From positions 385,044-449,043 of the forward strand of contig MSHE01000032.1 of assembly GCA_001941025.1 (NCBI GenBank): a stretch of 64,000 bases of DNA. Direction: 5' to 3'. Numbering within the stretch: the stretch's first letter is position 1; each line of letters opens with the position of its first letter. The translations under genes and the position numbers were made by a program. The notes beneath the pieces are model-generated. The model did no database searches. It was not told the DNA's origin and was given only the letters and a program-made list of their open reading frames with translations. The stretch comes from Lachnospiraceae bacterium Zagget3. Lineage in GTDB: Bacteria > Bacillota_A > Clostridia > Lachnospirales > Lachnospiraceae. This document shows, piece after piece, positions 41,630 to 48,952 of this stretch.

Positions 41630-43285
41630 CTATAAGGCAGATAAAAATGCCTGCTCCAAGCCGGTCTCCGTCGGCACACCCAGCGCCGCGAGCGTCTCCT
41701 CCAGGGCCCGCATCGTCTCCCGCACATCCTCTTCGTTGGCGTTCTCGCCCATGTGCCCGATGCGGATGATCTTCCCGGCATACTCTCCAAAGGAATCGGC
41801 GAGCATGATGTGGTGCTCCCGCCGCATCGTATCCAGGATCGCGCGGTCCGTCGTCTCCTCCGGAACGCAAAACGCCGTGACCGTAGCCGAATACCCGTCT
41901 TTTAAGAACAATTCGAGTCCCGCCTCCGTAAGCGCTGTCCGCACCGCCGCCGCGATCCGCACGTGGCGTTCCAGCCGGCCCTCATCGTCCCGGATGTTTT
42001 CCATGGCGGTCCGGAGGCCGCGGATGTCGCTGATCGGCATGGTGTACGGGAACCATTTCTTTTCATAGCATCCCATAAGCAAGGTGAGATTGGCATAGAA
42101 AGAAGCGATCGGGATTTTCCGCTCCCGCATGGCCGCTTTCGCGTCCTCACTGAGCGCCACAAAAGCCAGACCGGGAGGCGCGGACACAACCTTCTGAGAG
42201 CCGCCGCAGACCGCGTCGATCTGTGCCGCGTCCACGTGAAGTCCCTCGCCAAACATCGCCGAGACGGAATCCACCACCGTGAGGATGCCGTAAGATTTTA
42301 ACAGCGGGCAGATCCGATCCACCGCGTTGAGTACGCCGGTCGGCGTGTCACAGTGGACCACGGTGGCGTACTTAAAGTCGTGGTGTTCCCGCAGATAGTT
42401 TTCCAGCGCGTCCACATCGACCGGTTCCCGGTCGCTGACGGTGTAAAGCACCGGCTCGCCGCCGTAGAGTGATACAAAATCCGCGAACCCTTTCCCGTAA
42501 AGGCCGTTGTCGATCACCAGCACGCGGTCTCCCGGTTCCGTCAGGGACGCGCACACAGCCTCCAGACCGAGGATCCCTTCGCCGCCGAGGATCAAAGTCT
42601 CGTTTTTGGTGTCGAGCAGACTGCTGATCAGACGGCAAGTGTCGCGGTAGTAGTCGAAAAATTCTTCGTCCAGATCCGGATTGGTGCATTCCAGGCTCCT
42701 CGCGAGGCGCACGTTTTCCCGCACCTGCGTCGGACCCGGTGTCATGATCTTGTAGACAGCAGTCTCTCCTTTCTCTTCCATTTGTCTGAAAAGCGCATTT
42801 GCCCGTTCTCTGTATTCTTGAAAAACTTTTTGCGGAAAGTTTCTCTCTGACTCAACCAATAATTGGAGAAACCATTCCGGATCCTGGTCTAACTTTTTCA
42901 AAATCGCATCATGCGCTTTATCCTGCACCTGATGTCCTTCATAACGAGTAATCGTTTTTTCACCCCAGCCAAGCAGAATGCAGAAATCCTTCTGACTAAT
43001 CCCATACTTAGAACGGATTTCACGAATATCTTCAGATGTCAGCAAACCGTTCGCCTCCCGATATGCGTCTTTCATACGAATATCGTTTTGACTACACATC
43101 GCCTCGTCCGTATAATATTCATCTGCCTGATTGCAATAAAAGTATTCCGCTTTATAATCGACAGACTCATCTTTAAAAATCTCATGCGCGTCCACTAAGA
43201 CGGTTTGCACATCATGCTCTTCCATACAGCATGGGCACAATTTGTTTTCTGTGTGGATAATATGAGATAAAACCTTTTTTTCCAT
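41630..43285 (-). CDS. MqsA/YgiT-type zinc-finger HTH regulator fused to a class V aminotransferase
   Basis: 551 residues in one uninterrupted frame. Residues 15-60 form a zinc finger (CPCC, second pair in YFYCNQADEYYTDEAMC). Residues 82-133 are an XRE-like helix-turn-helix, LTSEDIREIRSKYGISQKDF and GWGEKTITRYEGHQVQDKAH, typical of MqsA/YgiT antitoxins of Firmicutes. A linker (134-178) leads to a complete fold-type I aminotransferase: MTPGPTQVRENV, HCDTPTGVLNA, Asp339 in VVDSVSAMFGEG (binds PLP N1) and Lys365 in CGGSQKVVSAPPG (Schiff base). Such a pairing resembles MocR regulators (GntR HTH plus aminotransferase) but from unrelated DNA-binding stock. No toxin gene is adjacent. The N-terminal third is visibly more AT-rich. 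Start ATG 43285 has a modest GGTGAT site. Confidence 0.88.
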   Translation of the reverse strand: MEKKVLSHIIHTENKLCPCCMEEHDVQTVLVDAHEIFKDESVDYKAEYFYCNQADEYYTDEAMCSQNDIRMKDAYREANGLLTSEDIREIRSKYGISQKDFCILLGWGEKTITRYEGHQVQDKAHDAILKKLDQDPEWFLQLLVESERNFPQKVFQEYRERANALFRQMEEKGETAVYKIMTPGPTQVRENVRLARSLECTNPDLDEEFFDYYRDTCRLISSLLDTKNETLILGGEGILGLEAVCASLTEPGDRVLVIDNGLYGKGFADFVSLYGGEPVLYTVSDREPVDVDALENYLREHHDFKYATVVHCDTPTGVLNAVDRICPLLKSYGILTVVDSVSAMFGEGLHVDAAQIDAVCGGSQKVVSAPPGLAFVALSEDAKAAMRERKIPIASFYANLTLLMGCYEKKWFPYTMPISDIRGLRTAMENIRDDEGRLERHVRIAAAVRTALTEAGLELFLKDGYSATVTAFCVPEETTDRAILDTMRREHHIMLADSFGEYAGKIIRIGHMGENANEEDVRETMRALEETLAALGVPTETGLEQAFLSAL

Positions 43286-43300
43286 AATCAATCACCGTCG

Positions 43301-43314
43301 GTATCATTTGATAC
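43301..43314. promoter_or_regulatory. palindrome over the start point of the HTH-aminotransferase gene
   Basis: GTATCATTTGATAC: arms GTATCA/TGATAC with a 2-bp centre, covering the predicted transcription start and ending 15 bp before the ATG. Candidate site for autoregulation by the encoded HTH. Confidence 0.6.
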
Positions 43315-43318
43315 TATT

Positions 43319-43347
43319 ATAATAAATAAAATTAGTTTCCCTGTCAA
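43319..43347 (-). promoter_or_regulatory. promoter of the HTH-aminotransferase gene
   Basis: Minus strand TTGACA (43342-43347), 17-bp spacer, TATTAT (43319-43324). TATAAT three bases further (20-bp spacing) is an alternative. The -35 abuts the T-tract of the tRNA terminator. Confidence 0.72.
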
Positions 43348-43348
43348 G

Positions 43349-43385
43349 AAAAATAAAATCCGGCGGATCGCATGATTCGCCGGAT
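43349..43385 (-). terminator. terminator of the six-gene tRNA operon
   Basis: ATCCGGCG and CGCCGGAT arms followed by TTTTATTTTT on the minus strand, just past tRNA-Lys. Confidence 0.88.
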
Positions 43386-43392
43386 AATAACA

Positions 43393-43465
43393 TGAGCGTG
43401 CCGGGGTTCGAACCCGGGACACCTTGATTAAAAGTCAAGTGCTCTACCAACTGAGCTACACACCC
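43393..43465 (-). tRNA. tRNA-Lys(TTT)
   Basis: Cloverleaf with GGGTGTG/CACGCTC acceptor arms (one G-U), TAGCTCAGTTGGTAGAGC D arm, anticodon loop CTTTTAA (TTT) and GGTTCGAACC T arm. No encoded CCA. Confidence 0.95.
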
Positions 43466-43479
43466 GAACCTGATTTTAA

Positions 43480-43551
43480 CTGGGCTAGCCGGATTCGAAC
43501 CGGCGCGTGCAGGAGTCAAAGTCCTGTGCCTTACCACTTGGCGATAGCCCA
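43480..43551 (-). tRNA. tRNA-Gln(TTG)
   Basis: TGGGCTA/TAGCCCA acceptor, anticodon loop CTTTGAC within AGGA/TCCT, GGTTCGAATCC T arm. 72 nt, usual for Gln. Confidence 0.95.
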
Positions 43552-43590
43552 ACATTCCTTTCCCTGCCGCAAGCCAGTATCCTGTAAAAA

Positions 43591-43665
43591 GGTGGATAAA
43601 GGGATTCGAACCCTTGGCCTCCAGAGCCACAATCTGGCGCGCTAACCAGCTGCGCTATACCCACC
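43591..43665 (-). tRNA. tRNA-His(GTG)
   Basis: Anticodon loop TTGTGGC between CCAGA and TCTGG. The extra G at position -1 opposite C73, the His identity mark, is encoded. Confidence 0.95.
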
Positions 43666-43672
43666 ATAGAGG

Positions 43673-43746
<74 letters not shown>

Positions 43747-43768
43747 GCATGTCTGTTCCCAGAACATA

Positions 43769-43839
43769 AGCGGGTGATGGGAATCGAACCCACGTATCCA
43801 GCTTGGAAGGCTGGTGTTCTACCATTGAACTACACCCGC
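43769..43839 (-). tRNA. tRNA-Gly(TCC)
   Basis: GCGGGTG/CACCCGC acceptor, anticodon loop CTTCCAA between CCAGC and GCTGG; T arm GGGTTCGATTCCC. Confidence 0.95.
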
Positions 43840-43851
43840 ATGATCGCGAAA

Positions 43852-43926
43852 TCGGGGTGACAGGATTCGAACCTGCGGCCTCTTGGTCCCAAACCAAGCG
43901 CTCTGACCAAACTGAGCTACACCCCG
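43852..43926 (-). tRNA. tRNA-Pro(TGG)
   Basis: CGGGGTG/CACCCCG acceptor, anticodon loop TTTGGGA between CTTGG and CCAAG. First gene of the Pro-Gly-Arg-His-Gln-Lys operon. Confidence 0.95.
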
Positions 43927-43975
43927 CTTTTCCTGCTCCCCGTATGCGTTTCCACTTCCGTGCAACGCAAGATAT

Positions 43976-44004
43976 ATTATATGGTATGCCCTCTTTTCTG
44001 TCAA
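43976..44004 (-). promoter_or_regulatory. consensus promoter of the six-gene tRNA operon
   Basis: Perfect TTGACA (43999-44004), 17-bp spacer, perfect TATAAT (43976-43981) on the minus strand, about 40 bases before tRNA-Pro. Confidence 0.93.
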
Positions 44005-44030
44005 TCACTTTTTCCGGCCGCGCGCCCCCG

Positions 44031-44624
44031 TCAATCCGCGATTTCAGCGAGTTTTTCGCGCATCCCGCGCAGGGCGTTTCCGCGATGGCTCATGGCATTT
44101 TTTTCCTCCGGGGAAAGCTCTGCCGAGGTACAGCCCCGCTCCTCTACGTAGAAGATCGGATCGTACCCGAATCCGTTTTCTCCGGCCGGTTCTTCGGCAA
44201 TCGTCCCCTCGAATGTCCCGCGCACAACGATGGGCTCGTGCCCCGGCACGACGGCGGCCACGGCGCAGACAAACCGCGCAGTGCGCTCCTCGTGCGGCAC
44301 CCCGTCAATCAGCGCGAGCAGCAGCTGGTTTTTGACCTCGTAGGGCGTGTCCTCCCCGGCATAGCGGGCCGAATAGATGCCCGGTCCCCCGTCCAGCGCG
44401 TCGATCTCCAGTCCGGAGTCGTCCGCCAGCACGATGTCGTCACAGAGCGCCGCCACGGCCTGCGCCTTGAGGAGCGCGTTCTCCTCAAACGTCTCGCCGT
44501 TCTCCTCGATCTCCACATCGATGCCGGCCTCCTCCATAGAGAGGATCTCCCAGCCGAGATCGCCCAGGATCTCCCGGATCTCACGCATCTTGTTTTGATT
44601 CTTTGTCGCAAAGATGATTCTCAT
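44031..44624 (-). CDS. rdgB: XTP/dITP diphosphatase (RdgB/HAM1)
   Basis: 197 residues. Hydrolyses non-canonical purine triphosphates (XTP, ITP, dITP) to monophosphates, cleaning the nucleotide pool. Start IIFATKNQNKMREI, the family signature; catalytic ADDSGLEIDALDGGPGIYSA; and GFGYDPIFYVEE and MSHRGNALR near the end. AGGAGG precedes ATG 44624. It follows the methyltransferase gene by 22 bp. Confidence 0.96.
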   Translation of the reverse strand: MRIIFATKNQNKMREIREILGDLGWEILSMEEAGIDVEIEENGETFEENALLKAQAVAALCDDIVLADDSGLEIDALDGGPGIYSARYAGEDTPYEVKNQLLLALIDGVPHEERTARFVCAVAAVVPGHEPIVVRGTFEGTIAEEPAGENGFGYDPIFYVEERGCTSAELSPEEKNAMSHRGNALRGMREKLAEIAD

Positions 44625-44646
44625 CCCGCATCGCCTCCTGTTCGCG

Positions 44647-45837
44647 TTATTCTGACGCCCTGTCCTTTGCGCCGCCTGCCGGATCTTCCCCGCGCCCGCG
44701 CTTCGGCGGCTTCGGCCCGAGAAACTGATACAGCGTCGATTTCAGCATTCCGTTGTAGATCTTGCGCTTCTTGTCCGCTTTTTTCCCGATATAGCGCTCC
44801 GCGTCCTCATAGGAAGAAAGGACATATTCCGACCAGCTGTCGAGCTGCGCGAACGCCTCTCCCATCGCGGTATACAGCGCGGGCAGCGCCTCTTTTTCCT
44901 CCATCCGCTCGCCGTAAGGCGGATTCGTCACCACAAAGCCATACTTTTTCGGATGGCGCAGGTCGCGCACGTCCCGCTGTTGAAAATGAATGAGTTCTTC
45001 CACGCCTGCCCGGCGCGCGTTGTCCCTGGCCGCGCGGACAATGTCCCCGTCGATGTCAAATCCCTGGATGCGCGTTTCCACAGAGCGGTCGACCATCGCC
45101 TCCGCCTCCGCGAACGCTTCTTTCCACAGCCGCGCGTCGAGGAAATTCGTCCAGCCCTGCGCGAGAAACTCCCGGTGCAGCCCCGGCGCGATGTTCGCCG
45201 CGATCAGCGCCGCCTCGATGGGGATCGTGCCGCTCCCGCAGAACGGATCGACCAGGATCCGGTCCGCCTTCCACGGCGTCAGCAGCAGAATGGCGGCCGC
45301 GAGTGTCTCCGTAAGCGGCGCCTGGCTGCTGAGCGTCCGGTAGCCGCGCTTGTGCAGCGACTCGCCCGACGTATCCATCCCGACCGTGACTTCATCCTTA
45401 TTTAAAAAGACACGGAGCGGATAGGCAGCCCCGTCCTCCGGAAACCACTCAATTCCATAGTGTCCCTTCAGGCGCTCCACCATCGCCTTTTTTACGATGG
45501 ACTGAATGTCCGACGGGCTGAAGAGTTTGCTTTTCACCGAAGAGGCCTTCGCCACCCAGAACCGGGCATCCGCCGGCAGATACCGCTCCCACGGAATTGC
45601 CCGAACGGCTTCAAAGAGTTCGTCAAATGTCTCCGCGTGGAACGCGCCCACTTTTAAGAGCACGCGCTCCGTCGTCCGCAGGTGAATGTTCGCGCGGCAG
45701 AGCGCCTCCGCGTCCCCCGCGAACGTCACGCGCCCGTCCTCCACCCGGACCGTGTCGTAGCCCAGATCATAGATTTCGCGTTTCAGGACCGCCTCCATGC
45801 CGAAATGGCAGGGCGCGATCATCTCATACAGGTCCAT
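44647..45837 (-). CDS. class I SAM-dependent RNA methyltransferase (THUMP, RlmL/YpsC type)
   Basis: 396 residues. N-terminal ferredoxin-like and THUMP domain (residues 1-160) binds RNA; C-terminal Rossmann methyltransferase has the SAM motif DPFCGSGTIPIEAALI (about residue 195), GFDIDGDIVRAARDNA and catalytic NPPYGERM. By family it methylates N2 of a guanine in 23S rRNA (m2G2445 type). The C-terminal tail is basic and Gly-rich. AAAGGGG precedes ATG 45837. Confidence 0.92.
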   Translation of the reverse strand: MDLYEMIAPCHFGMEAVLKREIYDLGYDTVRVEDGRVTFAGDAEALCRANIHLRTTERVLLKVGAFHAETFDELFEAVRAIPWERYLPADARFWVAKASSVKSKLFSPSDIQSIVKKAMVERLKGHYGIEWFPEDGAAYPLRVFLNKDEVTVGMDTSGESLHKRGYRTLSSQAPLTETLAAAILLLTPWKADRILVDPFCGSGTIPIEAALIAANIAPGLHREFLAQGWTNFLDARLWKEAFAEAEAMVDRSVETRIQGFDIDGDIVRAARDNARRAGVEELIHFQQRDVRDLRHPKKYGFVVTNPPYGERMEEKEALPALYTAMGEAFAQLDSWSEYVLSSYEDAERYIGKKADKKRKIYNGMLKSTLYQFLGPKPPKRGRGEDPAGGAKDRASE

Positions 45838-45960
45838 AACAGCCCCTTTCTCCTGCCATTATAGTCTGCCGCGGAATCTCGTGTCAACATGCGCGAAAAA
45901 CGTCCCCGGCACACAGGCGGAAGCTGCCTCCGGAGCGCGTGCCGCGCTGCCGTGCGGACA

Positions 45961-45994
45961 AAAAGAGGGCAGGCTGCCAAAAAGCAGCCTGCCG
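45961..45994 (-). terminator. terminator after the HAAS-domain gene
   Basis: Perfect 10-bp arms GGCAGGCTGC and GCAGCCTGCC, then CTCTTTTT on the minus strand. Confidence 0.9.
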
Positions 45995-46011
45995 TATCGC
46001 ATCGGCTCGCG

Positions 46012-46464
46012 TCAGTGATTAATCGCCTGGTGGATCAAGATATAGATCACCAGCACAATTCCCACGATGATCAGTGTACCGTACCAGCTGTTGAGTTTGA
46101 GCTTTCCCCAGCGCACGTCCCAGCCATCCTTCTCCGTGAACCCGGCGTGGACGCCCATGCCGGGCGGTGGGTTCTGAATCTGGGCATTGACCTCTTCTTC
46201 CGTCATGTCGCGCTTTAGCATCGGAGTCTCTTTCTCGTGACGCGTCATAAGTTCCCTGCGCGTTTCAATCTTCGACTCATGCTGCACGATCAGATCCGCC
46301 ACCTTTTCCGGATCGCCAAGCCGGGTGAGCACTTCCTCCTCAGTCGCGCCGTCTTCCATCTGTTCCTGAAAATACTCTTCGTACAGCGCAATCTGTTCGT
46401 CAAGCTCCTCCGGCGAAAGCCGGTCTATCAGCTGCAGTTTCAGTACACTTAAAAACTCATCCAT
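46012..46464 (-). CDS. HAAS-domain protein with one C-terminal membrane helix
   Basis: 150 residues. The N-terminal 60 residues match the HAAS/DUF1700 pattern: LSPEELDEQIALYEEYFQEQ then GATEEEVLTRLGDPEKVADL. Such domains sit in small membrane proteins often paired with PadR-type regulators or signalling proteins. A charged, Pro-containing linker (NPPPGMGVHAG) follows, and the last 25 residues are one hydrophobic helix (YGTLIIVGIVLVIYILI). No PadR gene is present; it lies 43 bp behind htrA, so the two may be expressed together in an envelope-stress role. That last point is inference. Confidence 0.8.
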   Translation of the reverse strand: MDEFLSVLKLQLIDRLSPEELDEQIALYEEYFQEQMEDGATEEEVLTRLGDPEKVADLIVQHESKIETRRELMTRHEKETPMLKRDMTEEEVNAQIQNPPPGMGVHAGFTEKDGWDVRWGKLKLNSWYGTLIIVGIVLVIYILIHQAINH

Positions 46465-46507
46465 CGCATCTCTCCCGCTGACGCGTCCGTTAATCGAGCG
46501 TTTTCAC

Positions 46508-48085
46508 TTACCACCCGAAATTATAGCCATTTCCACCGGAGTTTCCGGAACCGGAATCCCCGTAGTCGTAGTAATAGTATCCGTTGTCACCCTGGTCGCC
46601 GTAGCCGTAATCGCCGTAGCCGTAATCGCCATACTCCTCGTCCTGCTCCGAAGAGGACTCGGTCTCATAATCAGAGGCGTTGTCCAGGGTCACGACCAGG
46701 TTGACCGGCTCATAGCCGCTGCCCTCGTTGCGCTCGACCGTGACTTCCACGCTCTCGCCGGCCTCATAATAATGCAGGCGTTCCCGGAGCGTCTCGATGC
46801 TGGTTAAGTTGATCCCGTCCAGAGCCGTGATGATATCACCGGTCTGAATGCCCGCTTTTGCCGCGGCTCCGTCCTCCGCGACATCCGTCACATAGACGCC
46901 CGCCGGCATACCGTAGCTGGATGTCATATCAGAGGTAATGTCTCTCCCCGAGATGTTTAACCAGCCGTAGTCGGAATCCAGTCTCGTCCGGGTCTCCTGG
47001 CTCATCAGTGTTTCAATGATCGGCTGCGCGGTGGACATCGGGATGGCGTAGCCCATACCCTCGATCGTGCTGCTCGCGAACTTCGCGTTGTTGATGCCGA
47101 TCAGCTCCCCGTTCATGTTGAACAGCGCGCCGCCGCTGTTGCCGGGATTGATCGCCGCGTCGGTCTGTATCAGATCGGCGGTGTAATTGTCGATGGTCAC
47201 CTCACGATCCTTCGCGCTGATAATGCCGGATGTCACAGACTGTCCAAGCCCCAGCGCGTTGCCGATGGCCACGACCTCGTCACCGACCTGCATGCTGTCG
47301 GAATCCCCCATCGTCGCGATGGAGATCCGGTCCAGTATATCGGCGCTCATATCGGCAACCGGAACGGCGACAACCGCAAGGTCATCGTTTTCATCGGTCC
47401 CCTTGACCTGCGCGCTGTAGACCGCGTCCTCGGAATCAAAGAAACACACGCTCAGCTCGTCGGCTTCTTCCACCACATGATAGTTGGTCGCGATGAGCAG
47501 TTCATCGTCCGTCAGGCCTACGATCACGCCGGATCCCTCGCCTTCGCTCTCCTCTTCATAGGTGCCGAAGAAGGTCATCACTTCCTGTACGCTCATATTT
47601 GTGATCGCCACAACGGAAGATCCGCAATTCTCGGCAATCTGCGCGACCGAGTACTGTCCGGTCGAAGCGGTCGCGTCCGAAGTGGTCGTCCCGCCGGAAG
47701 CGGCCAAGTTTTCATCGTTGGTGGTCACTGTAACCGTCTGGTTATTCTCCGGCAGCATCCTCCTTCCGATCGCAAATCCCACGATCAGGAAAGCCAGAAT
47801 GATCACGCCGACGATAATGCCGCAAAGCAGCGCCCGGAGGAACGGGCGTCTGGGCCTTCCATCCCTCCGTTCCCGCCGCGTCTGCCGGCTCGATTTCCTC
47901 TCTTTCTGAGGCTCCGGCTGCGGTTCGGGTTCCGGTGTCGGATCGGTAAAATTCATCCGATAGGTGGAGTCCTCCCGCGGTTCTCCCGCGGATCCGTTTG
48001 CGGACTCGTTTACAGGCTCGCCTGCCTGTTCGTTCGTACCCTGGTACCCTTCCGTACCGTATTCTTCTCTTTCGTCTTCATACAT
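46508..48085 (-). CDS. htrA: HtrA-like membrane-anchored serine protease (S1C) with PDZ domain
   Basis: 525 residues. Cytoplasmic N-terminus (1-80) acidic then basic, one membrane helix (82-106), then a trypsin-like protease outside. Catalytic triad His203 (TNYHVV), Asp235 (NDDLAVV) and Ser317 (GNSGGALF). A PDZ domain covers about 375-470 (AKAGIQTGDIITALDG). The last 45 residues are a Tyr/Gly/Asp-rich tail (GDYGYGDYGYGDQGDNG, then YYYYDYG), coded partly by 15-bp repeats. Degrades or refolds damaged envelope proteins. GGGGG precedes ATG 48085. Confidence 0.93.
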   Translation of the reverse strand: MYEDEREEYGTEGYQGTNEQAGEPVNESANGSAGEPREDSTYRMNFTDPTPEPEPQPEPQKERKSSRQTRRERRDGRPRRPFLRALLCGIIVGVIILAFLIVGFAIGRRMLPENNQTVTVTTNDENLAASGGTTTSDATASTGQYSVAQIAENCGSSVVAITNMSVQEVMTFFGTYEEESEGEGSGVIVGLTDDELLIATNYHVVEEADELSVCFFDSEDAVYSAQVKGTDENDDLAVVAVPVADMSADILDRISIATMGDSDSMQVGDEVVAIGNALGLGQSVTSGIISAKDREVTIDNYTADLIQTDAAINPGNSGGALFNMNGELIGINNAKFASSTIEGMGYAIPMSTAQPIIETLMSQETRTRLDSDYGWLNISGRDITSDMTSSYGMPAGVYVTDVAEDGAAAKAGIQTGDIITALDGINLTSIETLRERLHYYEAGESVEVTVERNEGSGYEPVNLVVTLDNASDYETESSSEQDEEYGDYGYGDYGYGDQGDNGYYYYDYGDSGSGNSGGNGYNFGW

Positions 48086-48237
48086 AGGTCATGCCCCCTT
48101 ACTTGCGTAATATTATTCGTGCCTGTCGCACGCTACATTCGATGGGCTTATCTTATCGTTCCATTGTTTTGATTCTGTGTTTAATCTGTGAAAAAACAGT
48201 GAACGCGCTGCCCGCATCTTCGCCGTCTTCACAGGAA

Positions 48238-48262
48238 AGACCTCCGGGCGTTCCGGAGGTCT
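48238..48262 (-). terminator. terminator after tRNA-Arg(ACG)
   Basis: AGACCTCCGG and CCGGAGGTCT perfect arms with a five-base loop, followed by a short TTTCC tract on the minus strand. Confidence 0.75.
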
Positions 48263-48266
48263 CCTA

Positions 48267-48340
48267 CGTGCGTGAGAGGATTCGAACCCCCGACACCTTG
48301 GTCCGTAGCCAAGTGCTCTATCCAGCTGAGCTACACACAC
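48267..48340 (-). tRNA. tRNA-Arg(ACG)
   Basis: GTGTGTG/CACGCAC acceptor, anticodon loop CTACGGA between CTTGG and CCAAG, GGTTCGAATCC T arm. Stands apart from the Glu-Met/Ile-Asp-Leu cluster, beyond its terminator. Confidence 0.95.
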
Positions 48341-48412
48341 ATGTTTTCTAAGCGGGATAATTCTATCACAGAGGGGGCGAAAAGTCAACTGACGCCACCC
48401 TCGTGAAGCGCG

Positions 48413-48440
48413 GAAAAAAAGCCCCTTTTCGGGCTTTTTG
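48413..48440 (-). terminator. terminator after tRNA-Leu
   Basis: AAAAAGCCC, GAAAA loop, GGGGCTTTTTTT on the minus strand. Confidence 0.88.
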
Positions 48441-48444
48441 TAAG

Positions 48445-48528
48445 TGCCGCAGACCGGGATCGAACCGGTACGATGTCGCCATCACGGGATTTTAAGTCCC
48501 GCGCGTCTGCCAGTTCCGCCACTGCGGC
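48445..48528 (-). tRNA. tRNA-Leu(TAA)
   Basis: 84 nt with a long variable arm as expected for Leu; acceptor GCCGCAG/CTGCGGC; anticodon loop CTTAAAA between CGGGA and TCCCG. Confidence 0.95.
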
Positions 48529-48545
48529 AGACAATGTGAAAAAAA

Positions 48546-48619
48546 CGACCCGGAAGGGACTTGAACCCTCGGCCTCCGCCGTGACAGGGCGGCGCTCTAA
48601 CCAACTGAGCCACCGGGCC
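48546..48619 (-). tRNA. tRNA-Asp(GTC)
   Basis: GGCCCGG/CCGGGTC acceptor, anticodon loop CTGTCAC between CCGCC and GGCGG. Confidence 0.95.
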
Positions 48620-48672
48620 TCGCTACGAGCACTTAGATGGCCGTGCGCTTCGCGCAACGGGCATCTTACGTG
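48616..48672. repeat. tRNA-leader repeat and hairpin upstream of tRNA-Asp
   Basis: On the plus strand the sequence CTCGCTACGAGCACTTAG directly flanks tRNA-Asp; a near copy flanks tRNA-Glu at 48925-48945. Here it continues into a hairpin whose core, read on the minus strand, is GCAC-GTA-AGATG-C-CCGT ... ACGG-C-CATCT-AA-GTGC. The asymmetric GTA/AA internal loop and C-C mismatch match the core of repeat copies A and B. Confidence 0.6.
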
Positions 48673-48678
48673 CGATGC

Positions 48679-48737
48679 ATACCGGGCCCTTAGTGAGGAC
48701 AAGCGTCAGCGCCGTCCGAACTTAGTAGACCCGGTAT
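48679..48737. repeat. palindromic spacer between tRNA-Asp and the CAT tRNA
   Basis: Outer arms ATACCGGG (48679-48686) and CCCGGTAT (48730-48737) are a perfect 8-bp inverted repeat; inside, GGAC/GTCC and GCG/CGC form a second hairpin. Probably folds in the precursor tRNA transcript; no gene is visible in it. Confidence 0.6.
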
Positions 48738-48762
48738 CCTGAAAAACAACCTTCAGCTGAAG

Positions 48763-48836
48763 TGGACCTTCGGGGACTCGAACCCAGGACCGTCCGGTTA
48801 TGAGCCGGGTGCTCTAACCAACTGAGCTAAAGGTCC
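48763..48836 (-). tRNA. tRNA with CAT anticodon: Met or Ile2
   Basis: GGACCTT/AAGGTCC acceptor, D arm TAGCTCAGTTGGTTAGAGC, anticodon loop CTCATAA between CCGG arms. CAT can be elongator Met, or Ile when the C is lysidine-modified; I cannot decide by eye. Confidence 0.92.
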
Positions 48837-48856
48837 GCATATGAAACAGAAAAGAG

Positions 48857-48928
48857 TGACCCCGGCGGGAATTGAACCCACGTTACCGCCGTGAAAGGGC
48901 GGTGTCTTAACCTCTTGACCACGGGGCC
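48857..48928 (-). tRNA. tRNA-Glu(TTC)
   Basis: GGCCCCG/CGGGGTC acceptor, anticodon loop CTTTCAC between CCGCC and GGCGG. First gene of the Glu-Met/Ile-Asp-Leu cluster. Confidence 0.95.
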
Positions 48929-48952
48929 TCGCTATGAGCACTTAGCCTCCGT

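Noticed and set aside
41630..43285. Toxin-antitoxin locus built on the MqsA-like domain
   Set aside because: No MqsR-like or other toxin gene lies next to it; the flanks are a tRNA operon and a terminator. The domain is better read as a regulator module.
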